Positions 1 to 11,997 of a stretch of 64,000 nucleotides of DNA are shown here, piece by piece; the stretch's first letter is position 1; each line of letters opens with the position of its first letter. The DNA comes from Pogonophryne albipinna (taxonomy: Eukaryota > Chordata > Actinopteri > Perciformes > Artedidraconidae). A model generated the notes under the pieces. That model saw nothing but the letters and a program-made list of their open reading frames with translations, did no database searches and was not told where the DNA came from. The position numbers and the translations under genes were made by a program. The stretch spans positions 25,393,325-25,457,324 of the forward strand of contig CM053256.1 in NCBI GenBank assembly GCA_028583405.1, in the 5' to 3' direction.

Positions 1-2252
1 CAATCATACACTTAAATCAACAACAACTGCGAGGCTGCACACACGACGCTCCGCTTCCGCAACGTTTTGAAACGCGCCTGGTGGGTTATGACCATAGACT
101 GTATATATAAATGGACGTAGTGTCCGTGACGTCACCCATAGGATTCTGCAGAGTTGCCGTGAAGCCCTTAGTAGGCGGAGTCGGCCACTAACGGCTCGAC
201 TGTGACGTCAGAGTCTAATCCCGCCTGCTCCAAATAAGGGCAAAGAGGCGGAGCCGAGGCGGAACCTGCTGCCTCCGAACTGGAAGTAAACAGAGCTAGC
301 TCAGGCTAAGAAGCTAAGCTAACATGAAATACATGCATACCAAGTTACTGCTAACAGTGTAGTTCCCCTATATAAACGTTACATTCATAATCAAATGAGA
401 CAATCTGCAAGAGAATTAGCTATATTTTGTTATTCTTAATGCTTGTCATTCACACGTTGAGAAAAGACGGACTCCACCGCCCGGACCTAACGAAGCCGCA
501 GTGGGCTAGCTCCGGGACGCCGGCTGGAGCTAGCCCCCCTGCGGCTCCGTTAGCTCCGGCGGCCACCACTGGGATAATTGGGTCCCCTATTAACATTTGC
601 TCCCGTTTAGCATTATTGGCGTCATAGCCATAGACTATAAAAGTCTTACCCAAGGCTGAATCATAAACTAAAATGTATATGTATGTATAAAGGGCATCAA
701 AGTGACCACGCCCTAATTTAGGCATAACTTTAAAGCTTACTATTAATTAAACAGATGAGTTGAGAACAAATTCACCCCCCACACAGTAGTCATGAAGGGG
801 GAATCTAACTATACAGAGAATATGGTTTTTTGAACCACGATGTAAACATGTTTATTTTTGCTGTAAAGTTGGGCATTTTAACATGGGGGTCTATGGAAAT
901 TGCTCCCTTCTGCAGCCTGCTCCTATTGGCCACTAGATGAACTGCAGTGTGTGGCACTTCCGTATTGGCGTCCCGGCTCTTCCCCAGAGTTTGCCGCTTG
1001 GTTATGACGCAGGAGGAGGTCGCAGCGCAGCGCAGACGCTTCCGGTGGGATCAGGGGGTAACTCCCAACATAAGCTTACCTTACCGGAATGGACGAGCCC
1101 CCAGCTGTCATGGCTTGGCTCTCAGCCACAACAAACGCGCGACAGAAAACGAGGGTGTGAATAGAAAAAAAAGAGTTTATTCACTGCTGCTGAAGGACAC
1201 AAACAGGCGAAACAAACGACGAAACAAGAGGTCAGCTGGTCGTGGCTGCTCTTCGCTTTGCGTCCTCCTGCCAGAGAGAGAGATTGCAGGTCTCACTCAG
1301 GCCCTTTAACCCTCTGGTACCTGCCGCCAGGTGTCCTCAATCTCAGCTGATAGACCAAAGGGAAAACCTTAAAGGAACATACACACACCAGAGATAACAA
1401 GGCAGGGATCGTCACACAGGGAACAATTTATAGTTGTTTCTGCTACATGTACAGCTCTATGATAGAACCAGAAAAAGCTGTCAGAATGCAACAATGGGAT
1501 GATTGGATTATTAGCTGTATTTTATGTGAGTTATCTTCAATGTTGGTGTGAGTTTCTTTGAAAAACATACTTTTATCACATGCTACATATTGTGTATGTT
1601 ATTAAGGGGCCATATGAGAACAGCAATGTTACACTTACACTACAGATAACCTAATTAAATGACATAATAGAGAGGAAAAGCGGTTGTCCTGAACCTACAA
1701 TATCTTTAAAGACGTAATGATTAGATATACCAAACTATACTGTAAGGCTGTACATAAGTTAGCATGGTGTTGAGCTAAATGCTAGCATTAGCATGTTAAC
1801 AGTTGAAAAATAAGTTATAATCTTTACCACTTTCTCCATCTTATTTAGCATTCTAATATTAGCTAATTAGCTGAAAAATACACCTGAGGCTGATGGGATT
1901 GTCATTGTATTTTGTGGGTATTTAGCATACTGTATACAGTTGGTATTGAGTCACAAACCATGTATTTGACACATTTGTTTTTTGGTTCTGCAAAGTTATG
2001 TAATCACGAAATGTTTAACAATGTATTCTAGGAGGGACATGTCTCTATGAAGTTGTTTGGCAATCCAGAAAATATTTGCTAAATTGGTGGATAGTCTAAC
2101 ATTGCCCTCCATAGATCCATGTCTCTAACATGGCTAACATTGAGTCGTGCATTGCATGTATTTATCACCACTACCATAAATAGCAAAATTGGTGTTGCTA
2201 AGTAATCCCTAATTTTTGGATTAACCTGTGATTTTTTTCTGTCCAACATTAG
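1..2252. other. Non-coding flank upstream of the laptm4b penultimate exon
   Basis: No exon is recognised here. If the exon at 2,253 is spliced in this orientation, this is the 3' part of the preceding intron, but the preceding exons lie elsewhere and inverted (22.2-22.6 kb). Short open frames around 427-725 have proline/alanine-rich, repeat-like content and no recognisable domain. The stretch at about 820-1,080 looks like an old interspersed repeat; its GC-rich core at 1,021-1,061 recurs at 57,132-57,172. From 1,400 to 2,250 I see only AT-rich sequence. Confidence 0.5.
820..1080. repeat. Interspersed repeat, transposon-like
   Basis: The stretch from 820 resembles a repeat widespread in teleost genomes; this is from memory and unchecked. 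Its GC-rich part at 1,021-1,061 matches 57,132-57,172 at 34 of 41 positions, which shows directly that the sequence is repetitive. Class not determined. Confidence 0.4.
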
Positions 2253-2345
2253 GCCTACCTGATAGCATGTGTGTGGAACTGCTACAGATATGTGAACGGA
2301 CGGGGTTCTGAAGTCCTGCTCTATGTCACGACCAATGACACCACG
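2253..2345 (+). CDS. laptm4b: laptm4b penultimate coding exon
   Basis: Ninety-three bases, 31 codons, phase 0 at both ends. An AG acceptor at 2,251-2,252 follows a T-rich tract, and a GTAAGT donor starts at 2,346. The peptide begins AYLIACVWNCYRYVNGRG and ends VTTNDTT. That is the end of the fourth membrane helix and the start of the cytosolic tail of lysosome-associated transmembrane protein 4B. The family's CVWNCYRY signature and the run into VLLPPYDD of the next exon favour LAPTM4B over LAPTM4A. The protein sits in late endosome and lysosome membranes. Exons encoding the preceding parts are at 22,185-22,612 on the opposite strand, so this exon is physically disconnected from the exon it should follow. 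Confidence 0.9.
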
Positions 2346-2411
2346 GTAAGTCACCTCCAATGATCAGCATTGTACCATAAGGACTTCATAGTTTAAAATC
2401 AAGGTTGAAAA

Positions 2412-2459
2412 GATAAGATAGAAAAGCGCTATATAAATTGAATGTATTATTATTATTAC
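2412..2459 (+). repeat. LINE or SINE 3' tail remnant
   Basis: The sequence AAAGCGCTATATAAATTGAA followed by an ATT-rich run resembles the conserved 3' tail of fish L2-type LINEs and the SINEs they mobilise. Only the tail is seen. Confidence 0.4.
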
Positions 2460-4395
2460 AAGGCTAAGGATATCCTGTATTTCTATAATTTCCTACAAAT
2501 CCTGGGAGAAAACCAAATCCAACATTGTGTTGGTCCGTCTCTCAATATTTTGTTGGTTCCCCTGCCTATCTGTTGCTCTGGCTTTGAGCCCATTGGTTTT
2601 TGGCGGGCAGCAAGATTGTGTAAATGGGATTTACTCAAAATAAATATCATTCACATTCATGGTACTAAGGGAACATGTCCTTGAGAGCAACAGTGTAATG
2701 ATTTTAAGTAAAATGTTGAACAATGATGGAGCTCTAAGGCACAGAACAATACATATATCAGGCTTCGGTAACACAGGCTACACTTGGTGTAGCATCACAT
2801 TTTATTAGTTAGTTATTAGTTTATTAGTTTTTTGAAAATAGAATTTCACCAGACTGAGTATATACGCGGCTTAGCTGTTCAGTTTTCTTGGAGCTCGCAG
2901 AGAAAACATTCTACCAACTTCTTTTCCCTGACAAACCACCAGTGTGAATGTTAACTACTTTCTAATGAGCTGTTGAATAGAGACAGATAATACTACAGAC
3001 ATTCCTCTCATGCAGCCACACTTTTGACTGTGTTAACTGTGAGAGACTTATTTCCCAGAGAGATGAAAAGTCAGCACATTATTAATAAAATCAGAGTTGA
3101 AAAGGAGAAAAACAAAATTCCCTGTGCTAGTCCATTAAACTATCCTTTATGTCTATGAATGTCATTTTGATAATCAACATAAAACAATATCTGATCTCGA
3201 TTTTCTTTCACTTACAAAGACAATAAAATACCCTTTGAAAAAAGAATTACATCCATTTCTAAGTCAAGTTTTCATCTTATTTGTAAGATTCCTCAGCTCA
3301 GGCCAACTTAAAATAGTAACTGTAAAGTCATCATGTTGGTGGAGGAGGGAAATATGAACATAGGCTATCATAGCAGGCAATATTACACCTCACATAGATG
3401 GATGAACAGACTTGGACATGAAGCTCCATCCTGGCATCCTGGCAGAGGCACATTGTAGCACAGTAAAAGGGAGCTTTGTCTGGCTCTCCTGTTGCTCAGG
3501 CCTGGCCCCTTGACCGCTGTCACCTTGCTGCCCACACACTTATTATACCTCCATGCTTTGACAGAAGGGAGAAAAATAAGTGGACTGTAGAAATATGAAT
3601 GACCTTTTTCTGCAATTGTGAAACGCCCGTTTTCTGCACAAACACAAAAGGAGCTGTCATTATCCGGCTCTATTTCTAACTTGCAGTATGTTGAGTTTCA
3701 TAAGTATTTTGAGAAACCTGTTCTCCTCAGTCTGCAGCTTAAGACTCCTCTGAGTGTAAAAAACCTTTTATACACTGAAAGTCTTTATGTAATGTTTAAG
3801 GTTTTAAAGAAACAAGAAACAGCATTACCCTGTAAAGAAGGGAACAGGAAGCTTCTTTCTTAGCGACTGACCTGCAAACATAGAAAAGTCTTACAGAAAC
3901 ACAGTCAGGTGCTTTATTTGAAAGTAAATGAGTTACAATAAGTAACCCTTTCAATGGCTCATAGAAAAAACCAGCACCATTTCTCTTTATGAGGTTGATT
4001 TGAGTGATAACCCAACTTGCTCAGCCCCGCTACCGTAAAATTACATTTGCTAGGCCAGAACAAATTTGGGCAACAGTTGCAGATTAGCATTTAAAAGTCT
4101 TTAAACATCAGGAGTGGAGTGCACCAGCTGGGCGTAAACTGGTCGTAACTCTACGTCCGACGTTGGACCGAAGGTTAAGACCAAACTAAAGTTATGACTA
4201 GTGCACCACTTAGACTTAAGCCCTGTATGCGTTGCGCCCAGGTGTAACTTTTACGCCTAGTATGGAGCAGGCGTAAATCGGAAAGAGAGACTAGTATCCA
4301 TAGTAACGTAAAACAGGCAAGAAGGAAAATAACTATGGCAGTGCGTCTTGTTTACATGTTGTAACCAAAAGGGCATTAAGAAGAGAAAGAGTCGT

Positions 4396-4722
4396 CCGTG
4401 ATCGAACAAACCCACTGGACATCTATTCAGTGAGCTGATGGAGAGGTTTCGTTTCGGCAGACAAGCCCTTTTTGATTGAATCGAGGAGATCTCCCCTCAA
4501 CAACAGAACGGATCAGACAGAAACGCTGCGCTCTCCCCAACCTTGCAGGTGCTGATTGCGCTCAGATTTTACTTTAATACTGTGGGAGACATGATTAATG
4601 TTCATCGCACAACTGCATGTCGGGCTATTAGACAAGTTTCCTTGGCTCTCCAGCGCCGCCTTAGGAATTATATTCACTTACCAACACAAGAAGAAGCAGC
4701 AAAATCCTCCTGGCATCCGTGA
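4396..4722 (+). pseudogene. HARBI1-like Harbinger transposase fragment
   Basis: The translation reads LSPTLQVLIALRFYFNTVGD and then a helix-turn-helix-like stretch with HRTTACRAIRQVSLAL. This matches the N-terminal part of Harbinger transposases, in which LQVLIALRF and a DNA-binding segment precede the DDE catalytic core. It is broken: a frameshift separates RTNPLDIYS from ELMERFRFGR near 4,430, an in-frame TGA follows FD near 4,480, and the frame ends after KSSWHP near 4,722. The DDE core is absent. Non-functional. Confidence 0.75.
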
Positions 4723-4951
4723 AGATATCGGTGGGCGAGTTAACCGCAATCACACAATACACAACATATAGCCCTGTATATTTGTAATATAACGCTGTTT
4801 TTTTTGCAATTGCATTTCAATAAGCTCCCATTGTGACCACATATTTTCATTAGGCCGTTTTATAGACTATTTTATTCAAAAAACACACACAAGAACATTA
4901 GATAACATTTGGAGAACTATTAACATGACATTGAGATAAAAACAAATATGA

Positions 4952-5215
4952 TTAGAGAATGGTGAATGACAAATTGTCCTCTTCAGTGATTCTTTGCTGA
5001 TTCTTAAGAATTATAATTTTGAGTCTTAATTTTTCCTTCTCCAGCTCAATTTTGTCGTGTTCCGCTCTCAGTTGTGCGGTCTCCACCTCCACATGAACGA
5101 TCTCTTTCTCCACCAGTTCACGCTGTAGCTCTGTAAAATCCCTCTTTCTTTTTCGGGGTGTGGGCGTCATTTTTCTCTTCTTTTGGTTTCTGTTATCCAT
5201 GACTTCGTTATCCAA
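4952..5215 (-). CDS. Harbinger accessory ORF, coiled-coil C-terminal part
   Basis: An 87-residue open frame beginning MDNEVMDNRNQKKRKMTP. It has a basic cluster (residues 12-26, KKRKM and RKRKRD) and then a Glu/Lys/Leu-rich heptad region (about 28-75) of typical coiled-coil composition. Harbinger elements carry a second gene, often Myb/SANT-like with such a basic and coiled-coil tail, that partners with the transposase for nuclear import and DNA binding. The Myb domain is not visible, so this is probably a C-terminal remnant or an internally deleted version. The assignment rests on composition and position inside the element. Confidence 0.5.
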   Translation of the reverse strand: MDNEVMDNRNQKKRKMTPTPRKRKRDFTELQRELVEKEIVHVEVETAQLRAEHDKIELEKEKLRLKIIILKNQQRITEEDNLSFTIL

Positions 5216-6727
5216 GTCTTAGTTTGCTCTGAATGGAGGAGTTAGAGTGTTAAATTATGTAGACGTGTGTTGCTTGGCAACAATTACTGTTTCGCGTGTA
5301 TTCACGTGGACGCGCATCTTAAGACCAGGCGCAGCTACGACCGAGACTAGTCGGGCTTGGTGCACTCGGTGTAAATTCGAATCACTAAGTCGGACGTAGC
5401 TAAGCCCGACGTTAGAGTTAAGACCTACTTTTTTACGCCCAGCTGGTGCACTCCACTCCAGGTCTTTCATTTCTCAAAGAGTTTTCAAATTTCTAACCAA
5501 TGACCGTAAGTTACTGTTCTTGCTAGCAGGTTTTATTAGCTGTAACTTGTTAGCTAGCTAGAAGAGGCTAATGCTAATGCCAAAACTTCATGAGTTGGTT
5601 TAACCCTAAACTCTGTGTCCAACATATTCGCTGGACGATGATTTAGTATGGGGATGCTGCCACCGATTATGCAAGAAATTGTACTTAACTACATGAATTA
5701 TTATGACTGCGACTCAAATTGTTCACTTAGCTCACTGTCATTAACTTGCTGCTAACAACTTTACAGAGCATCTTTTGTTCTAGTAGCATAAATCAAGCAG
5801 ACATGTCTCTCTTTGGTTTTCAGAGCATCTGCTTTAAATAATATATAGTAATATTTAATATGAATCTGATATTACAAATGTGCAACAATAAACTGTTACA
5901 ATAAAAGCATTTCTTATAATTAGTTAACACTCAATTAGCATTACAATGTTTCTAATAACTAAAATCAATCATTAAAGTTGCCAAAGTTGACTTAACTATA
6001 AATGTACCATTACTAATGATGGTTATTATAATGTTTCTACATCTAGCTAATTTTAGAAGAAACATTATTTATGAGGCCGCTCTACTTGCATTTTTTATTT
6101 CCTTACATCAGTGCAAGAAGTCTCACACCGAGGCCAACAAAAGCCAATAATAAGAGTCCAGCTTCTCATCTATCATGTTCAGAGAATGTGTCCTAATTAT
6201 TTCCATCAAAGGGCACCACAGTTCAAGGAGGCATTGCTCTGTGTAGGAGGATGTAGTCACTAGTAGAGGCTGTTAAAGGTTATCGATTACCTGATGTCCA
6301 GATCATCCTTAAGCCTCATTGTTTCAAACATGGGAGACACGAGTCACACACATGCTGTTGTTGTGTATGAAGGCAAACAAACCATTGAGAAAGCTAATAT
6401 TTCTGTTAGCCATATTGTAAACAGCAAAACTAGACAGTGGAGTAAAATGAGTAAAAGGCACACTCTCAGTGGATTACCTGAGAGGATGCAAATCTGACTT
6501 TGAGTGAATTAAAGGTTTTAAGGTGAATATAGTAAAAAGCATAACTAAGTGGGGCGTTGTGGGCAGTTAAAAAGCAAAAGAACATAACTTGAACTATAAA
6601 TTCATTCTGAAAAAAGTTCCTGAATATTTTTCGTTGGGACCCTTAAACCAATTAATTGACCAGTAAATAATAGTCTGCAATTTCAAGAATATTATAAAAA
6701 AATGTAATATACTGAAGTTGCTTATAC

Positions 6728-6752
6728 AATAATAATAATAATAATAATAATA
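6728..6752 (+). repeat. (AAT)n microsatellite
   Basis: About eight perfect AAT units within the laptm4b intron. Confidence 0.9.
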
Positions 6753-6897
6753 ATTGTTGTTTTAAATTTCAAAGCGCTTCCTGTCCATCAGATTTCCTGT
6801 TGTGCAAAGAGAAATGCCTTTTTGAAATGTCTTATATTGTAGGCTACTCTACTTGTATACTTTAATTGATCCAAAGTTTTGTTAAACTGTTGAATTC

Positions 6898-7588
6898 TAC
6901 GGAGCCCCCTAGGGGACATGGAGAAGAAGAAAAAAAATTATTTAAAAAAATAAATAAAAAATGTTTTGTGAGATATCGCAAAACTTTTGCGAGATCTCGC
7001 AAAACCCCGTTGCAGTTTGTAGACGGTCCCTAAGCATTCCTTTCCCTCCTCAAGCTGCAGATTGTGACCAATTCTTGATGTTTAGCTCGGATGACGGCGC
7101 GTATCGAACTGTTCTGATAAAAATGACTCTGTAGCTCGTTGTCTATCTTGCTATGATTGTAAAGTCATGTTGTTTGTATTTTTACAACGTTATGTTCATG
7201 AGTTATTGATCCGCGAAATTCGAATCTGTCAATAACTCAGCTCAGAGGGACGTGCATGTCCCCTCGCTCTGAGTGTTCTCTTGAGGTGTCTTCACTTATG
7301 TGAAACCCTTTATATATACAGTCTATGTGTGAAACCCGTGCCTATTGCCAAGCACTGATGTTATATCTTTATATTTAAGGCCAAGCTCAAAGTAAAATCG
7401 ATGAACCCCTCCATTGTTGTGGTTTCTGTGTTGCCGTAGCAGCCGAACTGACCAGGAAGTACATTGAGCTAAATGTAAAGTATTGCGAGATCTCGCAAAA
7501 GTATTGCGAGATCTCGCAATACATTATTATTATATATTTTTTCAAATACATTTTTTTTTCTTCTCCATGTCCCCTAGGGGGCTCCGTA
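6898..7588. mobile_element. Non-autonomous DNA transposon (MITE) with long palindromic ends
   Basis: The 691-bp element starts TACGGAGCCCCCTAGGGGAC and ends with the reverse complement. It is flanked by GAATTC on both sides (6,892-6,897; 7,589-7,594). Internal GAGATCTCGC palindromes recur at each end. There is no coding capacity. Superfamily not determined; the target duplication could be 6 bp or shorter. Confidence 0.75.
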
Positions 7589-7767
7589 GAATTCTTCTAT
7601 TTGAATTTTCATGAGTGCTGGTTTATTTTCAGGCACCTTGATAACAACCGGCACAAACTGAATAGTCGTCATTGTGCAATAGTAACTATAATGACTATTA
7701 GTGCACCTGCTCCATTGCAACCCCAAGTGATAAAATGACCATCTGTTTTCCTCTCCCCTTTCCCCAG

Positions 7768-7848
7768 GTGCTGCTCCCTCCGTATGATGACAGCGTCAGC
7801 ATCCCTATAAAGCAAGCGCCCCCCCCCTACACCACCGCTACAGCATGA
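7768..7848 (+). CDS. laptm4b: laptm4b last coding exon with PPxY tail
   Basis: This exon encodes 26 residues and a TGA stop (7,846-7,848), entered in phase 0 after a CCCCAG acceptor. The peptide begins VLLPPYDDSVSIPIKQ and ends APPPYTTATA. It has two proline-tyrosine motifs, PPYD and PPPY. In LAPTM4 and LAPTM5 proteins these recruit WW domains of Nedd4-family ubiquitin ligases and direct lysosomal sorting. VLLPPYDD is typical of LAPTM4B. It follows the exon at 2,253-2,345 on the same strand, so the 3' end of the gene is intact here even though the upstream exons are inverted relative to it. Confidence 0.9.
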   Translation: MLLPPYDDSVSIPIKQAPPPYTTATA

Positions 7849-8860
7849 ACCCCCCCCCAGCACCCTGCTGACTGGACCTGCTGTTAACAAACAGCAGGAT
7901 GAATGCACCACACTGCCTCTCCAGTGAACATCCATTGATATATATAGCTACACAAACATTACAATGCACCCATGCATGCACTGACACTCATCTCACACAC
8001 ACATGCACACACACTTCTACCACCACCGTGACCTCTCACCCCTCCCTGTTATTTATTATTGACCTTATAGTCTTACTGTATCTCTTCGATGCGTCTTTTT
8101 TGTTTCTTTAATTCAGGATATGATGTGCATTTTCATACATTTGAACCTGGGTGCAATAAGGCACTAGAAAGCAAGATAGATTATATAGATTTGTATTATT
8201 TATTTATGCTGTGTGTATACCTGTGATTGTATTTAATGTGTCCTGCCTTTGATAGTCATGTCTAAGCACAATATGCATAATGATTTTTGGCCAGTTATTA
8301 TGAGTGAACTGTGTTTTTGTGTCGTCTCTGCTCATGATCAGGGTTGGATTGCCTTTATTCATAACTTTCTCTCTGATGGGGTGCCCTCTATAGATCCATG
8401 TGTGAAGCGTCACCTTGACTGGAAGTTTTCCCAAAGAAAAGCGTCTGCCTGTATTCTGACATGATCAAAGACCTAGAGTATATCGAACATATCACCTTCT
8501 TTTATCGTTTCACTCAACTACAAACACAAATGTCTTGTGTTATAAAAACCCCGAGTGTTGTGCTTTGTCACTTATAAATGTAATCCGTGTTTCTACGGAT
8601 TCTATGTATCTATTTTGACAGCACTGGTCTGGAATCAGTTTGCTCTTTAAAGTCACTATGAATGAGTTTCTTGACTGCCCCTGGTGAAATCACTTTAGAT
8701 CGGGCCCCTCTGTGTCCAGGGGCTCAGAATGAACGGGCCCTGGTTGTGTTTTTCTTTTCTTAAATGAAGCCGACAGGAGCTTCTTGACTCGGCGAGCTGC
8801 TTCCTGGACACAAAACGTTGCGGCTGGATGAAAAATAAAGATGTGATGTTTATTTGTCTA
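7849..8860 (+). other. laptm4b: laptm4b 3' UTR
   Basis: No further splice site or repeat is seen after the stop. The first plausible cleavage signal is an AATAAA at 8,833-8,838, followed by a TG/T-rich stretch (GATGTTTATTTGTC). Short CA-rich sequence lies at 7,960-8,030. The 3' end is inferred. Confidence 0.6.
8833..8838 (+). terminator. laptm4b: Polyadenylation signal AATAAA, laptm4b
   Basis: A canonical hexamer about 985 bases past the stop codon, with a downstream T/G-rich element. Confidence 0.6.
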
Positions 8861-9039
8861 TTAAAATCAAATTTCACTGCAGATGATTGGGCTTTTTTTT
8901 GTTCTGAACTACTCCTAATAATTCAAAAAGCTACTCAGGACAATGTTTCTGATTGTTTCTGCACGCGCTGCCTAAATGTTAGATGTGCTCCTGGAGGTGA
9001 TTGCTAATGAGTGACTGTATAAATGTGCTCATTGTGTAT

Positions 9040-9960
9040 CAGGCAGGAGAAACATCTCCAACCTCCCATTTCAAGCCAAAGTGCTGGAAAAAGTAGTTGC
9101 CGCCCAGCTTCTGGACCATCTACAATTAACGGCCTCTTTGAAAAATTCCAGTCCGGTTTCCGTTCCGCCCACAGCACTGAAACAGCTCTGGTCAGGGTCA
9201 CAAACGGCCTGTTGATGGCGGCTGATACTGGATCCCCATCTCTCCTCATCCTCCTGGATCTGACTGCCACATTCGACACTGTCGACCATAACATCCTCCT
9301 TCAGCGTCTCGAACACACCATCGGACTCTGACTCCGCCCTGAGCTGGTTCCAGTCCTACCTGTCTGGAAGAACAGAGTACGTCTCCTTGGGAGGTGCGAG
9401 GTCCCAGACACACCCTGTCACCTGTGGTGTCCCTCAAGGGTCGGTCCTTGGGCCCACTCTGTTCACCCTGTACACTCTTCCCCTTGGCCGTGTCATCAGC
9501 AAGCATGTAATATCATTCCATTGCTACGCTGATGACACGCAGCTATATATAAAGACAGACTCTATCCCACATGCTTCCTCACTGTCACCATCATCGTCAC
9601 CGCTCCCATCAACATCCCTTAACACCTGCATTGAGGAGATAAAGGCCTGGATGCGAGAAAACTTCCTGCAACTAAATAGCTCCAAAACAGAAGCTATTTT
9701 GGTTGGCACACCAAACCAGGTCCAGTCATCCCCCATAACCCACATTACCTTTTCTGGACAAAACATACCCCTCTCCACAGCAGTTACCAACCTGGGTGTA
9801 AGAATTGACAGACATCTAACCTTTGACACCCACATCAGTAGTAATAAGGATGTGCCTTCAATCACATTAGTATGCATAAAAAGTGACAGATGGGTCCCCC
9901 CCAATTATGCTAATGAGCTAAGTCCCGCCTCCCTTTGTTCGAGGTGTGATCACATGTAGG
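9040..9960 (+). mobile_element. L2-like non-LTR retrotransposon fragment (reverse transcriptase)
   Basis: Conceptual translation in two frames gives reverse-transcriptase blocks in the right order. [18 protein letters not shown] and [20 protein letters not shown] (the palm motif with its catalytic Asp) are in the frame open at 9,023-9,331. [16 protein letters not shown] and then [11 protein letters not shown] with the YADD catalytic pair are in the frame open at 9,387-9,959. A stop and frameshift near 9,330 separate them. The 5' end, endonuclease and 3' UTR are missing. The wording of the YADD and QGSVLGP blocks fits the L2/CR1 group. Confidence 0.85.
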
Positions 9961-10251
9961 TGTGAATTCACACGTAGGTGTGAGATCCTTTGATGTGAGG
10001 GTTGAGGTGTCATCACACGTAGGTGTGAAATGCCCCCCCTGTAGTAGTGCCTTTGTTGTCTAATCCTTTGATGTGAGGGTTGAGGTGTCATCACACGTAG
10101 GTGTGAAATGCCCCCCCTGTAGTAGTGCCTTTGTTGTCTAATCCTTTGATGTGAGGATTGAGGTGTTATAACAGGCAGGTGTGATTTCGCACCGGCATGT
10201 TATAAGCCTTGGATGTTAATCTATGTGTTGATTAAGGCAGTCTCTTTGAAG

Positions 10252-10311
<60 letters not shown>

Positions 10312-10460
10312 CTGTCTCGCCCCTGTCCCCTCACAGCCTTTTGTTCTCTAATCTAATTAGCCTCTGATGTCTGTTCTTTGATGTGAGGGTTGAGGTGTTA
10401 TAACAGGCCGGTGTGATTTCGCACCGGCATGTTATAAGCCTTGGATGTGTTGATTAAGAC
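9955..10460 (+). repeat. 78-bp minisatellite with variant units
   Basis: Units beginning TCCTTTGATGTGAGG start at 9,986, 10,064 and 10,142, exactly 78 bases apart. A diverged unit sits near 10,375. Each unit contains the stem-like TCATCACACGTAGGTGTGA or the variant with GATTTCGCACCGGCATG. A (GT)n run interrupts the array. Confidence 0.85.
10252..10310 (+). repeat. (GT)n microsatellite
   Basis: About 29 uninterrupted GT units inside the minisatellite region. Confidence 0.95.
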
Positions 10461-11776
10461 AGTCTCTGTGAGGTCAGAAGCGAGGGGATGGAATTAGTTT
10501 AAAAAAAGAAATACGCTCAAACTAAATACACAGCCATTAATTTGCACTCACTAAGACACCTAAAAACGTTATTGTCCTCTCTAAATTTGATTTTTTTTTT
10601 TTTTAAATGATAAAGGATGTCTCTTTTTAAGTTTTGTGAGACTGTTAACTAATGTTTACTAACTACAAGGAAGTATCTTTTTGTGAAGAGGGTATTCATA
10701 TTAATTTAACCCTCCGGTATCATTCGATTGGACTACGCAAATTAGTCATTCCAGACAAAAATGTCCACTGCAAAATGCTTTGATAAAAACATTATATTAA
10801 AAGGTTTTTTTCACAACTTTTTTGGGTTCAATCTTTAAAGTAACTTCCGCCCTGATAGAAAATACCAAAAATGTAATCATTTTCAGGATTTTAACCCTTT
10901 AAATGCCATTTTGAATACATGAAACCGCTGTTTTTTTTCATGATGAAAACAGAGAAAATGAGTTATTTTCCAAAAAATACATATCTGGGGACTGGCTCTT
11001 TTTTTTTTATAACAGTCTTGGATATGTCTAAGATTAGCAACAAAATGGATTTTTTTTGCATTATTAGTTTTTGCACAAAATCAGATTGAACAAAAAAAGT
11101 TACAAATTAGTCATTCGGGACAAAATTGTCCACTTCCAAAAACTGCTCTAAAATGACAACAGATTAATATTTTTAAAAACTTTTTGGGGTTAAATCTTTC
11201 AATCAACTTCAGTCCTGATCAAAAATACCAAATGTTAAATTATGTTCAGGATTTTAACCCTTGAACTGCCAGTTTGAAAACATGAATTTGCGTTTTCTCT
11301 GAAAAACATGCACAAAAAGGCAGTTATTTTCCATATAATGAATGTTGGGGGGGTCGGCTTTTTTTTATTATCACAGTCTTGGATATGTCAAAGATTAGCA
11401 ACAACATTGATTTTGGTTGATTATTAGTTTTTGCACAGAATCAGATTAAACAAAAAAGTCACACATTAGCCACTCGCGGACAAAAATGTCCCATCCACTC
11501 CCATTATAACCACATCTTTTGATCTCTCCGCCATACCGGTATAAAATCATGCATTTTGTAACGTCAGGGTTTTATATTGGAGGAAAATAGTTCAATTTGT
11601 CCTTTTTACTCTATATCACCAGATGTGACATTTTACCATTGAATTACATGCTTGTCATTTCTTGGTTTCTTTGCCTGTTGTATAATGGGGCCCTGCCAGC
11701 CATTGGAATACATGTAAGCAACTAATATGATGTAGGTGTGTTGGTATGGATGTGGAAGATTGGTATCAGCTGAGAA

Positions 11777-11902
<126 letters not shown>

Positions 11903-11964
11903 ACAGAGACAACAATATACAGTAGATTTGGTTTACAGCAAGTCGCAGTTTTCGCCTCATATCT

Positions 11965-11997
<33 letters not shown>

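Larger units (their letters stand above)
4112..5458. mobile_element. PIF/Harbinger DNA transposon, degraded
   Basis: The ends are inverted repeats: GAGTGGAGTGCACCAGCTGG at the left and its reverse complement at the right, both continuing into GGCGTAAA. The trinucleotide CAG flanks both sides (4,109-4,111 and 5,459-5,461), matching the 3-bp target duplication of this superfamily. Inside are a broken HARBI1-like transposase fragment on the plus strand and a separate coiled-coil ORF on the minus strand, the usual two-gene layout of Harbinger elements. It lies in the last laptm4b intron. The transposase is too short and interrupted to be active. Confidence 0.8.
2346..7767 (+). other. laptm4b: Last intron of laptm4b
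   Basis: This 5.4-kb intron runs from the GTAAGT donor at 2,346 to the CCCCAG acceptor at 7,762-7,767. It holds a LINE-like 3' tail near 2,412-2,459, a PIF/Harbinger element (4,112-5,458), an ATA microsatellite (6,728-6,752) and a palindromic-ended MITE (6,898-7,588). The rest (2,460-4,111 and 5,459-6,727) is AT-rich without recognisable genes. Confidence 0.75.

Noticed and set aside
3618..3863. 81-residue open frame in the laptm4b intron
   Set aside because: No domain, no splice context, AT-rich surroundings.
2253..7848. Assignment to LAPTM4A instead of LAPTM4B
   Set aside because: VLLPPYDD and VTTNDTT in the tail fit LAPTM4B better than LAPTM4A.
9960..10440. Regularly spaced repeats that might suggest a CRISPR array
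   Set aside because: Units are contiguous 78-mers without unique spacers, in a eukaryotic genome with no cas genes.
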